Positions 50,386 through 59,068 of a DNA stretch of 64,000 nucleotides are shown here, piece after piece. The DNA is from Candidatus Allofournierella merdavium (GTDB taxonomy: Bacteria; Bacillota; Clostridia; Oscillospirales; Ruminococcaceae). A model generated the notes under the pieces. That model was not told the origin of the DNA. It did no database searches and saw only the letters and a program-made list of their open reading frames with translations. Each line of letters opens with the position of its first letter. Positions within the stretch are counted from its first letter, which is position 1. Position numbers and translations under genes: made by a program. The DNA is taken from contig DWYI01000035.1 in NCBI GenBank assembly GCA_019118765.1, positions 1 to 64,000 of the forward strand. The letters run 5' to 3'.

Positions 50386-51663
50386 TTGGATACTCCTGGC
50401 CCCAGTATTTACATCGCAATGGTCCTTCTGGTCGTCTGCTCGGCGTTTTTCTCCGCCAGTGAGACGGCGATCTCCTCGTTCAACAAGATCCGCATGCGCA
50501 GCAAGGCGGAGGACGGCAACAAGCGGGCAGAGATGGCTCTGAAGGTGGCGGAGGATTTCGACAAGACCATCTCCACCCTCCTGATCGGCAACAACATCGT
50601 GAACATGGCCAGCGCCTCGCTGGCCACCGTGGTGGCCACCGCCCTGTGGGGCCCCACCAGCGGCCCGGCCATCGCCACCTTCGGCATGACGCTGCTGGTG
50701 CTGATCTTCGGCGAGATCCTGCCCAAGAGTTTCGCCAAGGACAATCCCGAGGCCTTTGCCATGCAGGTGGCGGGGATCGTTGCGTTTTTGCGCACCCTCT
50801 TTTCGCCCGTGGTGTGGTTTTTCGTCAAACTCAAGCAGCTGCTCACCGGCCGGCGCACCGCCGGGCTGGAGCTGCAGCCCAGCGTGACCGAGGACGAACT
50901 GAAGACCATCATCGACACGGTGGAGGAGGAGGGCGTACTGGACAGCCAGGAGACCGAGATCATCCAGTCGGCCATCGAGTTTGACGATATCACCGTGCAG
51001 GAGATCCTGGTGCCCCGGGTGGACATGGTGGCGGTGGACGTGAACGCCCCCGTGGACGAGATCGTGAACACCGTGCTGGACAATTCCTTCACCCGCATCC
51101 CGGTGTATGAGGGGGACATCGACCACATCATCGGCATGCTGCACACCCGTGATCTGTTCGAGTGCATGGCGCGCCGCAAGGCCATCGACGTGCGCGGGCT
51201 GTGCCGCGAACTGCCCTTCGTTTACCGCACCAAGCGCATCAACGACCTGCTGGCGGAGTTCCGGCGGGACAAACAGCACATGGCCATCGTCACCGACGAC
51301 TACGGCGGCACGCTGGGCCTGGTGACCATGGAGGACGTGCTGGAGGAACTGGTGGGCGAGATCTTCGACGAGACCGACAAGGTGCAGGTGCTGCCGGTGC
51401 AGCAGCTGGAGGAGCACCTGTTCCGGGTGGCGGGCGAGGCCAACATCTACGACGTGTTCGAGGAACTGGGCGTTTCCACCAAGGATTTTGACAGCGATTA
51501 TTCCAGCGCCGCCGGCTGGGTGCTGGAGTGCCTGGAGCACATCCCCGCCCCCGGCGAGAGCTTTGATTTTGAAAACCTGCACGTCACCGTGGAGCAGGTG
51601 GAGGACAAACGCATCCTCTCCCTGCTGATCCGGCTGATGCCCCCGGAGAAGGCGCAGGAGTAA
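50386..51663 (+). CDS. CNNM/CBS-domain magnesium-type transporter (HlyC/CorC family), TTG start
   Basis: The 425-residue protein has a CNNM (DUF21) membrane domain at about 1-190 with SAFFSASETAISSFNK near residue 20. A CBS pair at about 200-330 (TVQEILVPRVDM, IVTDDYGGTLGLVTMEDV) and a CorC_HlyC domain from about 345 follow. Relatives export or balance Mg2+ and other divalent ions. No ATG fits the frame before codon 12. The TTG at 50386 with AAAGG upstream gives the usual N-terminus (DTPGPSIYIAMVLLV). Confidence 0.9.
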   Translation: MDTPGPSIYIAMVLLVVCSAFFSASETAISSFNKIRMRSKAEDGNKRAEMALKVAEDFDKTISTLLIGNNIVNMASASLATVVATALWGPTSGPAIATFGMTLLVLIFGEILPKSFAKDNPEAFAMQVAGIVAFLRTLFSPVVWFFVKLKQLLTGRRTAGLELQPSVTEDELKTIIDTVEEEGVLDSQETEIIQSAIEFDDITVQEILVPRVDMVAVDVNAPVDEIVNTVLDNSFTRIPVYEGDIDHIIGMLHTRDLFECMARRKAIDVRGLCRELPFVYRTKRINDLLAEFRRDKQHMAIVTDDYGGTLGLVTMEDVLEELVGEIFDETDKVQVLPVQQLEEHLFRVAGEANIYDVFEELGVSTKDFDSDYSSAAGWVLECLEHIPAPGESFDFENLHVTVEQVEDKRILSLLIRLMPPEKAQE

Positions 51664-51678
51664 AAGAAGGTGCTTTGT

Positions 51679-52686
51679 GTGAGCGAATATTCCCTGCCCG
51701 CGCGTTACGTCCCCTGCCTGGGCCTCTACGACACCCAGAAGGCCATCGGCATCATCAAGCAGACCTTTGAGGTGAAGCTGTGCGCGGCGCTGCACCTCAA
51801 GCGGGTCACGGCGCCCCTGTTCGTGGACCCGGCCCTGGGCCTCAACGACGATCTGAACGGGGTGGAGCGCCCGGTGAGTTTCGACATCCCCGCCATCGGC
51901 GCCAGCGCCCAGGTGGTGCACAGCCTGGCCAAGTGGAAGCGGCTGGCGCTGCACCAGTACGGCTACCGGCCGGGCAACGGCCTGCTCACCGACATGAACG
52001 CCATCCGCCGGGATGAGGCGCTGGATAACCTCCACTCGGTGTATGTGGACCAGTGGGACTGGGAAAAGGTGATCGACGCCGGCCAGCGCGACCGGGCGTA
52101 TCTCCACGCCACGGTGCAGAACATCGTCTACGCCATCAGCTCCACCCTGGACGAGTTGAAGTGGCAGTTCCCCCAGCTGACCGGCACGCTGGAGCGGGAG
52201 GTGACCTTCGTCACCAGTCAGGAACTGGAGGACCGCTGGCCCGACCTCTCCCCCAAGGAGCGGGAGAACGCCTTTGCCAAGGAGCACCGCACCATCTTCA
52301 TCGAGCAGATCGGCGGCAAGCTGAAGAGCGGCAAGCCCCACGACGGCCGCGCGCCGGACTACGACGACTGGACGCTGAACGGCGACCTTTTGTTCTGGCA
52401 CGAGCCGCTGCAGTGCGCGGTGGAGATCAGCAGCATGGGCATCCGGGTGGACCCGGCGGCCCTGGACCGGCAACTGACCCTGGCCGGCTGCGATGCGCGG
52501 CGGAACCTTGCCTTCCACAAGATGCTGCTGGCGGGCGAATTGCCCCTGACCATCGGCGGCGGCATCGGCCAGAGCCGGCTGTGCATGCTGCTGCTGGAAA
52601 AGGTGCATGTGGGCGAGGTGCAGGTGAGCCTGTGGGACGACGCCACCCGAACCGCCTGCGAAAAAGCGGGCGTGCCCCTGCTGTGA
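51679..52686 (+). CDS. asnA: Aspartate-ammonia ligase (asparagine synthetase A)
   Basis: The 335-residue class II synthetase-like enzyme makes asparagine from aspartate, ammonia and ATP. Seen: TQKAIGIIKQTFEVKL at the start, SFDIPAIGASAQVVHSLAKW, HSVYVDQWDWEKVI, and the C-terminal GGGIGQSRLCMLLLEK. The GTG at 51679 is eight bases after AAGAAGG. The gene begins 15 bp after the CNNM gene and probably shares its promoter. Confidence 0.96.
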   Translation: MSEYSLPARYVPCLGLYDTQKAIGIIKQTFEVKLCAALHLKRVTAPLFVDPALGLNDDLNGVERPVSFDIPAIGASAQVVHSLAKWKRLALHQYGYRPGNGLLTDMNAIRRDEALDNLHSVYVDQWDWEKVIDAGQRDRAYLHATVQNIVYAISSTLDELKWQFPQLTGTLEREVTFVTSQELEDRWPDLSPKERENAFAKEHRTIFIEQIGGKLKSGKPHDGRAPDYDDWTLNGDLLFWHEPLQCAVEISSMGIRVDPAALDRQLTLAGCDARRNLAFHKMLLAGELPLTIGGGIGQSRLCMLLLEKVHVGEVQVSLWDDATRTACEKAGVPLL

Positions 52687-52704
52687 CATACATACCACAC
52701 GAAA

Positions 52705-52745
52705 AGCGCCGCCCCCGGCATTTGCCGGGGGCGGCGCTCTTTTTT
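52705..52745. terminator. Bidirectional terminator between asnA and tex
   Basis: AGCGCCGCCCCCGGCA (52705-52720) pairs with TGCCGGGGGCGGCGCT (52723-52738), then CTTTTTT on plus. Confidence 0.93.
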
Positions 52746-52752
52746 GTTTGAT

Positions 52753-54897
52753 TCAGTTGTTCAGGCCTTTCATGGTGAGGCTGATGCGCTTTTTCTTTAA
52801 GTCCACGTCCAGCACCTTCACCTTGACCACCTGGCCCACCTTCACCACCTCGCCGGGGTGGCGAACGAATTTGTCGCTGAGCTGGCTGATGTGAACAAGG
52901 CCGTCCTGGTGCACGCCGATGTCCACAAAGGCGCCGAAGTCGATGACGTTGCGCACGGTGCCGGAAAGCTCCATGCCGGGCTTCAGGTCCTCCATGCCCA
53001 TCACGTCGGTGCGCAAGAGGGGCGGGGGCAGCTCGTCCCGCATATCCCGCCCGGGGCGCAAAAGCTCGGCGATGATGTCCTCCAGGGTCTCTTTGCCCGC
53101 GCCGGTCTCGGCGCAAAGGCGCGCAAAGCCGATGGCTTTGGCCCGGGTGGGCAGGGCCGCAATGGCCTCGGTGCCGATGTCCTTTTCGGAAAAATCGCAC
53201 AGCTTCAGCAATGCCCGGGCCGCGGCGTAGCTCTCGGGGTGGACGGCGGTGGTGTCCAGCGGCTCCTTCGCGCCGGGCAGCCGCAGAAAGCCCGCGCACT
53301 GCTCAAAGGCCTTGGGCCCCAGGCCCTTCACCTTTTTCAGCTGGGCGCGGCTGGCAAAAGCGCCGTTTTCCTCCCGCCAGGCCACCACGTTTTTGGCGGT
53401 GGCGGCGGAGAGGCCCGCCACCCGGCTCAAGAGGGGCGCGCTGGCGGTGTTCAGGTCCACCCCCACGGTGTTCACACAGTCCTCCACCACGCCGTCCAGC
53501 GCGGCGGCCAGCCGCTTTTGGGGCATGTCGTGCTGGTACTGGCCCACCCCCACGGCCTTGGGGTCGATCTTCACCAGCTCGGCCAGGGGGTCCTGCAGAC
53601 GGCGGGCGATGGACACCGCACTGCGCAGGTTCACGTCGAACTGGGGGAACTCCTTCGCGGCCAGCTCGCTGGCGGAGTAGACGCTGGCCCCCGCCTCGCT
53701 GACCACCATGTACTGCACGCCGCCGCCCAGCTCCCGGATGACCTCGGCGGCGAAGATCTCCGTCTCCTTGCCGGCGGTGCCGTTGCCGATGGCGATGATC
53801 TGCACCCCGTGCTTTTTGATGAGGGTCTTGATGGTGGCCTTGGCCTGCTCCACCCGCTTGAACTGGGGCACCGGGTAGACCACGGCGGTGTCCAGCACCT
53901 TGCCGGTGGCGTCCACCACCGCCACCTTGCATCCCATGCGGTAGCCGGGGTCGAGACCCATGGCCACCTTGCCCTTGATGGGCGGGGCCAGTAGCAGCTG
54001 GCGCAGGTTGTCGCCAAAGACCTGAATGGCGCCCTCGGCGGCCTGCTCGGTGAGGGCGGCGCGCACCTCCCGCTCAAGGCTGGGGTGGATGAGGCGGCTG
54101 TAGGCGTCCCGCACGGCCTCCTCCACCTGTTCGGCGGCGGGGCCGCGGCCTTTGACGAACATCTTGCAGCACAGCGCGGCGGCCCGCTCGGCGTCCACCT
54201 CCACGCTCACCTTCAAAAACTCCTCCCGCTCGCCCCGGTCCAGGGCCAGCACCCGGTGGCCGGCGATCTTGCTCACCGGCTGGGAGAAATCATAATACTG
54301 GGCGTAGACGCTGTCCTCCTCCTTGGCGGCCTCGCTCTTCACCAGCCCGAAGGCCCCGTAGAAGCGGCGCAGCTCCGCGCGCAGGGCCGCGTCGTCACTC
54401 ACCCGCTCGGCGATGATGTCCCGCGCGCCGGCCAGGGCGGCCTCGGCGTCGGGCACCTCCTCATTGATATATTCTTCGGCAGCGGCGGCAACGTCCAGCT
54501 TCGGGTCCTGGGCCAGCAGGGCATCGGCCAGCGGCTCCAGGCCCCGGGCCCGGGCCACGCTGGCCCGGGTCTTGCGCTTGGGGCGGTAGGGGCGGTAGAG
54601 GTCCTCCACCTCCGCCAGGGTGGCGGCGTTCTCCAGCTTGGCGGAAAGTTCTTCGGTGAGGGCGCCCTGGGCCTCGATGGCGGTGCGCACCTCCTCCTTG
54701 CGCTTATCCAGCCCGCGCAGGTACTCCAGCCGGTCGGCCAGGGTGCGCAGCAGCTGGTCGTCCATGGCGCCGGTGGCCTCCTTGCGGTAGCGGGCGATGA
54801 AGGGGATGGTGTTGCCCGCGTCGATCAGTTCGATGGCGGCAGCCACATGGTTTTCCGGGGCGGAAAGTTCCGCCGCCAGTCGTTTTGCGTAGTTCAT
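52753..54897 (-). CDS. tex: Tex/YhgF family RNA-binding transcription factor
   Basis: The 714-residue protein shows the Tex order: N-terminal helical domain with GNTIPFIARYRKEATGAMDD, YqgF-like domain with MGLDPGYRMGCKVAVVD, helix-hairpin-helix with VKGLGPKAFEQCAGFLRL, and a C-terminal S1 domain (ELSGTVRNVIDFGAFVDIG). Tex binds nucleic acids and affects transcription. It is followed on the same transcript direction by the YfhO gene upstream, only 6 bp apart, so the two are cotranscribed. Confidence 0.95.
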   Translation of the reverse strand: MNYAKRLAAELSAPENHVAAAIELIDAGNTIPFIARYRKEATGAMDDQLLRTLADRLEYLRGLDKRKEEVRTAIEAQGALTEELSAKLENAATLAEVEDLYRPYRPKRKTRASVARARGLEPLADALLAQDPKLDVAAAAEEYINEEVPDAEAALAGARDIIAERVSDDAALRAELRRFYGAFGLVKSEAAKEEDSVYAQYYDFSQPVSKIAGHRVLALDRGEREEFLKVSVEVDAERAAALCCKMFVKGRGPAAEQVEEAVRDAYSRLIHPSLEREVRAALTEQAAEGAIQVFGDNLRQLLLAPPIKGKVAMGLDPGYRMGCKVAVVDATGKVLDTAVVYPVPQFKRVEQAKATIKTLIKKHGVQIIAIGNGTAGKETEIFAAEVIRELGGGVQYMVVSEAGASVYSASELAAKEFPQFDVNLRSAVSIARRLQDPLAELVKIDPKAVGVGQYQHDMPQKRLAAALDGVVEDCVNTVGVDLNTASAPLLSRVAGLSAATAKNVVAWREENGAFASRAQLKKVKGLGPKAFEQCAGFLRLPGAKEPLDTTAVHPESYAAARALLKLCDFSEKDIGTEAIAALPTRAKAIGFARLCAETGAGKETLEDIIAELLRPGRDMRDELPPPLLRTDVMGMEDLKPGMELSGTVRNVIDFGAFVDIGVHQDGLVHISQLSDKFVRHPGEVVKVGQVVKVKVLDVDLKKKRISLTMKGLNN

Positions 54898-54903
54898 TCC
54901 GGT

Positions 54904-57267
54904 TCAATTCTCCTTGTGACAGATGGTTTTTGAGGCGGGCGCGCCCCAGGCGCGCCGCGCTTTGCGGCGGCGGTGCCAGAAAAGATACCCGGCGAAGAGC
55001 ACCGTGCTCACACCGGCGGCAACGAGGCTCTGGTCCAGGCCGAAGGTGAAGTGGTCCAGGCGCAGCTCCACCGCGCCGGCGGGGATGCGCACGGCGCACA
55101 GGCCGCCGTCCACCTGTTCCACCGGCGTCTCTTCGCCGTTCACGGTGACGGAAAAGCCCGGGTCAAAGGGCACCGCCAGCAGCACCACCGTCTCCTGCTG
55201 CAGGTTGAAGCGGGCGGAGAGGCCCCGGCTGTCCAGGCTGACCTCGGCCGCGCCCTGGATCTGCCGGTCCACCACGTCCTGATGGTAGGCCTCTTTGGAA
55301 AAGCCGGTGAGCAGGTCCTCGGGCAGGGACCGGAGCACATCCCCCCAGGCGGCGATCTGCTTGTCGGTGAGCACCATCGCCCGCAGCAGGAGGTTCGCCC
55401 GCTGGGCCTCCGGCACCCCCTCGAACTGTTCGGCGGTGACGTAGTACTGGTAGCCGTAGGCCATGGGCAGGGCATACCGGTTCTCGTAGACCGCCAGGCT
55501 GCCCTCGGTGCCCCAGTAGACCCAGTCGTCTCCCGCCTCCTTTTCAAAGTCGGCGGCGTTGGCCACCGGGGTGACGGTGTACTTCACCGCCAGCAGGCCC
55601 CGCAGGGCGTAGTCGTTCAGCTCCGGCTCGCTGCGCACGTCCCGCTTGACGCCGAACTGGGGGTAGAACTCCATGATGGAGGGAGCCACGGTGGAGTTGA
55701 AGAACTGCAGGCAGCTTTTGCCCATCCACAGCCCCACGTTGTCGTAGCACTCGTAGTCGTCGACGCGGTAGGCCCCCGCGGGCAGGGTCTCGCCCAGGGT
55801 GCGGGCGTCCACATACTGCTGGGTGCGCCAGCCGCTGTCGTTATTCCACTGGGCAAACTTGCCGATGGAGATGTGCACGATGCTGTAAAGGCAGCCGAAG
55901 GCCAGCACCCCGGCGGTGAGCCGCCGCGCCAGCAGCGGGCGGCGGCGGTACTGCACCCAGAGCAGCCAGAACACCGCCACCCCAAAGAGGGCAAACCCCA
56001 GGTTCAGCCAGAACTTTTCGGGATACTGGATGACGCCGATGTGCCACTCCTCGTCCTCCTTCACCGGCACGAAGGCAAAGGCGCAATAGGCCAGCAGCAC
56101 CGCCACGGTGGGCCGCACGCCCTTTTTGAGGTCGATGTCCCCGTCCTCCAGCGCCTTCGCGCTGGCGGCGCACATCACCAGGATGGGCATGTACCACCAG
56201 CGGGCGTAGTAGCTGGAGTTCATGGCGTAAAAGGCCGAGTTGAGGGCGGGCACCAGCGCCATCACAAGGCAGGTGAACAGGATGCGGCGGAAGGCGGTCT
56301 TCCGGGTGCAGCGCAGGTAGGCGATGACCCCCGCCATGCTCATCAGCGGCAGGTAGGCGGTCATGCTGGTCCACTTGATGACCCCTTCGTCGAAGATCAC
56401 CGGCATGTAGGGGCAGTCCGGCGGGAAGAAGAGGCTGTACAGGATGGCCGCGTACTGCTGGGTGCTGGAGTAGAGCAGAAAGCCGAAACCGCTGGCCGGG
56501 TCCACCGTGCGGGGATTCTGAGAAAGGCTCAGCAGCGCCGGCCAGGCCAGCACACAGCCCATGCCGCAGCCCAAAAGGCTCTCCGCGGCCAGCGCGCCGA
56601 AGGTCCTGCCGTTCCAGCGGTACACCCCGGAGGCCGTCATGCAGACAAAGTAGATGACCAAAAAGACGATCTGCCCGGCGAAGAAGAAATAGTTATTGAG
56701 CAGGTTCAGCGCCACCAGCACGGCAAAGGGGCCCCGGCGCTTTTGCAGCACCGCCTCGTCCAGCGTCCAGAGCAGGTAGGGGAACAGCGCCACCACGTCC
56801 ACAAAGTGATTGAAGAACACGTTGTAGACCGTGAAGCCGGAGAAGGCGTAAAGGCAGCCCGCCAGCACCGCCAGGTTCGCGTCCTTCACCCAGCGGCGGG
56901 CCCAGAGGTACGCCCCGGCGCCCGCCACCGCGAACTTGAGCACCAGCATGGGCGCCATCAGAAAGGGCTGCCACGCGGCGGGAAAGAGCAGGGTGAACCA
57001 GAAGAAGGGGCTGCCGGCGAGATAGAAGGAGTAGCTGTTCCAGAAGTCGCTGCCCAGATCGGTGGCCCAGCTGAAGGTACCGCCGCCGCTCTTCAAAAAC
57101 TCGTTGGCGTAGTAGTAAAAGGGGATCTGCTGGCTGTTGAAGTCGCCGGCGTAGAGGAAGATGCCTCTGTCCACGATGTAAAAGGGCAGAAACACCAGCG
57201 CCGCCGCCAGCGCGCACAGCCCGAAGGTGAGCCAGAATTTGTTCTGCTGTTTTGTGAGTGGCTGCAT
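54904..57267 (-). CDS. YfhO family membrane glycosyltransferase-like protein
   Basis: The 787-residue protein has about fourteen membrane helices and a C-terminal extracytoplasmic beta domain. DRGIFLYAGDFNSQQIPFYY near residue 35 carries the family's first-loop acidic residue, and LNLLNNYFFFAGQIVFL is another YfhO block. YfhO proteins are GT-C enzymes; in other Firmicutes they glycosylate lipoteichoic or wall polymers with lipid-linked sugars. The ATG at 57267 has GAAGGGA upstream; the earlier in-frame codons overlap the divergent gene's leader. It lies 6 bp upstream of tex. Confidence 0.87.
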   Translation of the reverse strand: MQPLTKQQNKFWLTFGLCALAAALVFLPFYIVDRGIFLYAGDFNSQQIPFYYYANEFLKSGGGTFSWATDLGSDFWNSYSFYLAGSPFFWFTLLFPAAWQPFLMAPMLVLKFAVAGAGAYLWARRWVKDANLAVLAGCLYAFSGFTVYNVFFNHFVDVVALFPYLLWTLDEAVLQKRRGPFAVLVALNLLNNYFFFAGQIVFLVIYFVCMTASGVYRWNGRTFGALAAESLLGCGMGCVLAWPALLSLSQNPRTVDPASGFGFLLYSSTQQYAAILYSLFFPPDCPYMPVIFDEGVIKWTSMTAYLPLMSMAGVIAYLRCTRKTAFRRILFTCLVMALVPALNSAFYAMNSSYYARWWYMPILVMCAASAKALEDGDIDLKKGVRPTVAVLLAYCAFAFVPVKEDEEWHIGVIQYPEKFWLNLGFALFGVAVFWLLWVQYRRRPLLARRLTAGVLAFGCLYSIVHISIGKFAQWNNDSGWRTQQYVDARTLGETLPAGAYRVDDYECYDNVGLWMGKSCLQFFNSTVAPSIMEFYPQFGVKRDVRSEPELNDYALRGLLAVKYTVTPVANAADFEKEAGDDWVYWGTEGSLAVYENRYALPMAYGYQYYVTAEQFEGVPEAQRANLLLRAMVLTDKQIAAWGDVLRSLPEDLLTGFSKEAYHQDVVDRQIQGAAEVSLDSRGLSARFNLQQETVVLLAVPFDPGFSVTVNGEETPVEQVDGGLCAVRIPAGAVELRLDHFTFGLDQSLVAAGVSTVLFAGYLFWHRRRKARRAWGAPASKTICHKEN

Positions 57268-57383
57268 TGCCGTCCCTTCCCTTTTCAAAAATGCGCCCCC
57301 GCCCGGGGCAAAATATGCTATGATGATATTACACTGTTTTTGTGATGAGTTTATGGCAGGAACTGCCTTCAAGGAGGATTTTT

Positions 57384-57983
57384 ATGAAAACCTACCCCTT
57401 CAACGCGCTGGTGAGCCGGATGAAGTACATCCGCCGGTGGAGCCTGATGCACGCGGCGCGCCCCGAGACCCTCAGCGAGCACACCGCCGAGACGGCCATT
57501 CTGGCTCACACCCTCTGCCTCATCGCCCGGGAGGTCACCGGCACGCCGGTGCGCCCCGAGACGGTGGCGGTGGCGGCCCTCTACCACGACGCGCCGGAGA
57601 TCATGACCGGCGATATGCCCACCCCGGTGAAGTACAAAAACGAGCGGCTGCGCTCGGCCTACAAGGCGCTGGAGGAGGAGAGCGCCCGCCAGATGGCCCA
57701 GCTTCTGCCCCCGGCGCTGCGGGCGGAGATGGGCGGCTATCTCACCGGGCGCTGCCTTTCCGACGCGGAAAAGCGCATTTTAAAGGCGGCGGACCGCCTT
57801 TCCGCCCTCATCAAGTGCACCGAGGAGGTGCAGGCGGGCAACCGGGAGTTTTCCTCGGCGCTGGCCCAGCAGAAGGCGGCCCTCACCGAGATGCACTGCC
57901 CCGAGGCGGACTATTTTCTCGAGCATATGCTGCCCTGCTACACGCAGAACCTGGACGAACTCACCCGGGCCGAGACCGACTGA
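57384..57983 (+). CDS. HD-domain 5'-deoxynucleotidase (YfbR-like)
   Basis: The 199-residue HD phosphohydrolase has VSRMKYIRRWSLMH, the first His in LSEHTAETAILAH, the HD pair in ALYHDAPEIMTGDMPTPVKY near residue 70, and the last Asp in LKAADRLSALIK. The sequence follows E. coli YfbR, which removes phosphate from deoxynucleoside 5'-monophosphates. The ATG at 57384 is six bases after AAGGAGG. The leader contains an A/T-rich stretch with TATGAT (57319-57324) but no clear -35. Confidence 0.88.
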   Translation: MKTYPFNALVSRMKYIRRWSLMHAARPETLSEHTAETAILAHTLCLIAREVTGTPVRPETVAVAALYHDAPEIMTGDMPTPVKYKNERLRSAYKALEEESARQMAQLLPPALRAEMGGYLTGRCLSDAEKRILKAADRLSALIKCTEEVQAGNREFSSALAQQKAALTEMHCPEADYFLEHMLPCYTQNLDELTRAETD

Positions 57984-57986
57984 GCC

Positions 57987-58961
57987 TCACCGGTTGCCGG
58001 CGGCGTAGACCTTGTCGATGAGTTTGTCCACGTCCAGGAAGTGCTGCAGTTCGCAGCAGGCCCGGCGCAGCGCCGCGGCCCCCTTCAGGCCCTTCATGTA
58101 GTAGAGGGCCTGGCTGCGGGCCTGGGGCATGGCCACCCACTCCCCCTTTTCCTCGCACATCTCGTAAATCTGCCGGCGCATGGCGGCCATGCGCTCGCAC
58201 AGGCCCGGGCGGGCGGGAAGTTCCTCCCCCGCCAGGGCGGCCTTTATCTCGGCAAAGAGCCAGGGGTCGCCCAGGGCCGCCCGGCCCACCATCACCCCGT
58301 CGCAGCCGGTGGCCTCGATCATGGCCAGGGCGTCGGCGGCGCTGGCGATGTCCCCGTTGCCGATCACCGGCACGGCCACCGCCGCCTTCACCGCGGCGAT
58401 GATGTTCCAGTCCACGGTGCCGGGGGCATACATCTGCTCCCGGGTGCGGCCGTGGACGGCGACGGCCGCCGCCCCCGCCGCCTCGCAGGCCTTTGCCGCC
58501 TCCACCGCGGTGACATGCTCGGAGTCCCAGCCGGCGCGCATCTTCACCGTCACCGGCTTCCCGCCGCTGTGTTTCACCACCGCCTCGGTGATGCGGCCGC
58601 AGAGGTCGGGGTCCAGCAGCAGGCGGCTGCCCGCGCCGGAGGAGGTGATCTTCGGGGCGGGACAGCCCATGTTGATGTCGATGAAGTCAAACTCGTATGC
58701 CTGAATCAGCTGCGCGGCCTGGCCCATGGTCTCCGGCTCCGCGCCGAACAGCTGCACCCCGTAGGGGGCATCGCCCCCGCCGCCCGCGATGAGCCGGGCG
58801 CTTTTTTTATCCCCGAAGGTGAGAGCCTTGGCGCTCACCATCTCGCTGATGGTGTACACCGCCCCGTGGCGGGCGGCCATGGCGCGGCAGGCGGTGTCGG
58901 TGAAACCGGCCATGGGCGCGAGCGCCGCCCCCCGGCCGATGGGCAAACTGCCAAACTGCAT
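57987..58961 (-). CDS. dusB: tRNA-dihydrouridine synthase
   Basis: The 324-residue flavoenzyme reduces uridines in the tRNA D-loop region. Seen: [17 protein letters not shown] at the start, [11 protein letters not shown] with the catalytic Cys near residue 99, [20 protein letters not shown] and IGNGDI, the DusB pattern. Its stop is three bases from the convergent nucleotidase stop, with no terminator between. The start has GAGAGG six bases upstream. It is divergent from polA. Confidence 0.93.
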   Translation of the reverse strand: MQFGSLPIGRGAALAPMAGFTDTACRAMAARHGAVYTISEMVSAKALTFGDKKSARLIAGGGGDAPYGVQLFGAEPETMGQAAQLIQAYEFDFIDINMGCPAPKITSSGAGSRLLLDPDLCGRITEAVVKHSGGKPVTVKMRAGWDSEHVTAVEAAKACEAAGAAAVAVHGRTREQMYAPGTVDWNIIAAVKAAVAVPVIGNGDIASAADALAMIEATGCDGVMVGRAALGDPWLFAEIKAALAGEELPARPGLCERMAAMRRQIYEMCEEKGEWVAMPQARSQALYYMKGLKGAAALRRACCELQHFLDVDKLIDKVYAAGNR

Positions 58962-58994
58962 AGACTACCTCTCTCGTGTGCAAACTCGGCTATT

Positions 58995-59027
58995 ATTGTA
59001 CCACAAACCGGGTGTTTGTGGTATACT
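58995..59027. promoter_or_regulatory. Divergent dusB/polA promoter region with 10-bp inverted repeat
   Basis: A minus-strand TACAAT (58995-59000) and a plus-strand TATACT (59022-59027) face away from each other. Between and overlapping them is a perfect inverted repeat, TACCACAAAC (58999-59008) and GTTTGTGGTA (59014-59023), with a 5-base spacer. The -35 elements are poor. It looks like a regulator binding site, but none is identified. Confidence 0.55.
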
Positions 59028-59068
59028 TATAGGGCAACACCGAGCAATTTTCAGGAGGGCTTTCTTGC

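Noticed and set aside
57268-57383. Divergent promoters between YfhO and the nucleotidase
   Set aside because: A TATGAT and a minus-strand TAATAT exist, but no -35 at a proper distance was found, so no separate feature was called.
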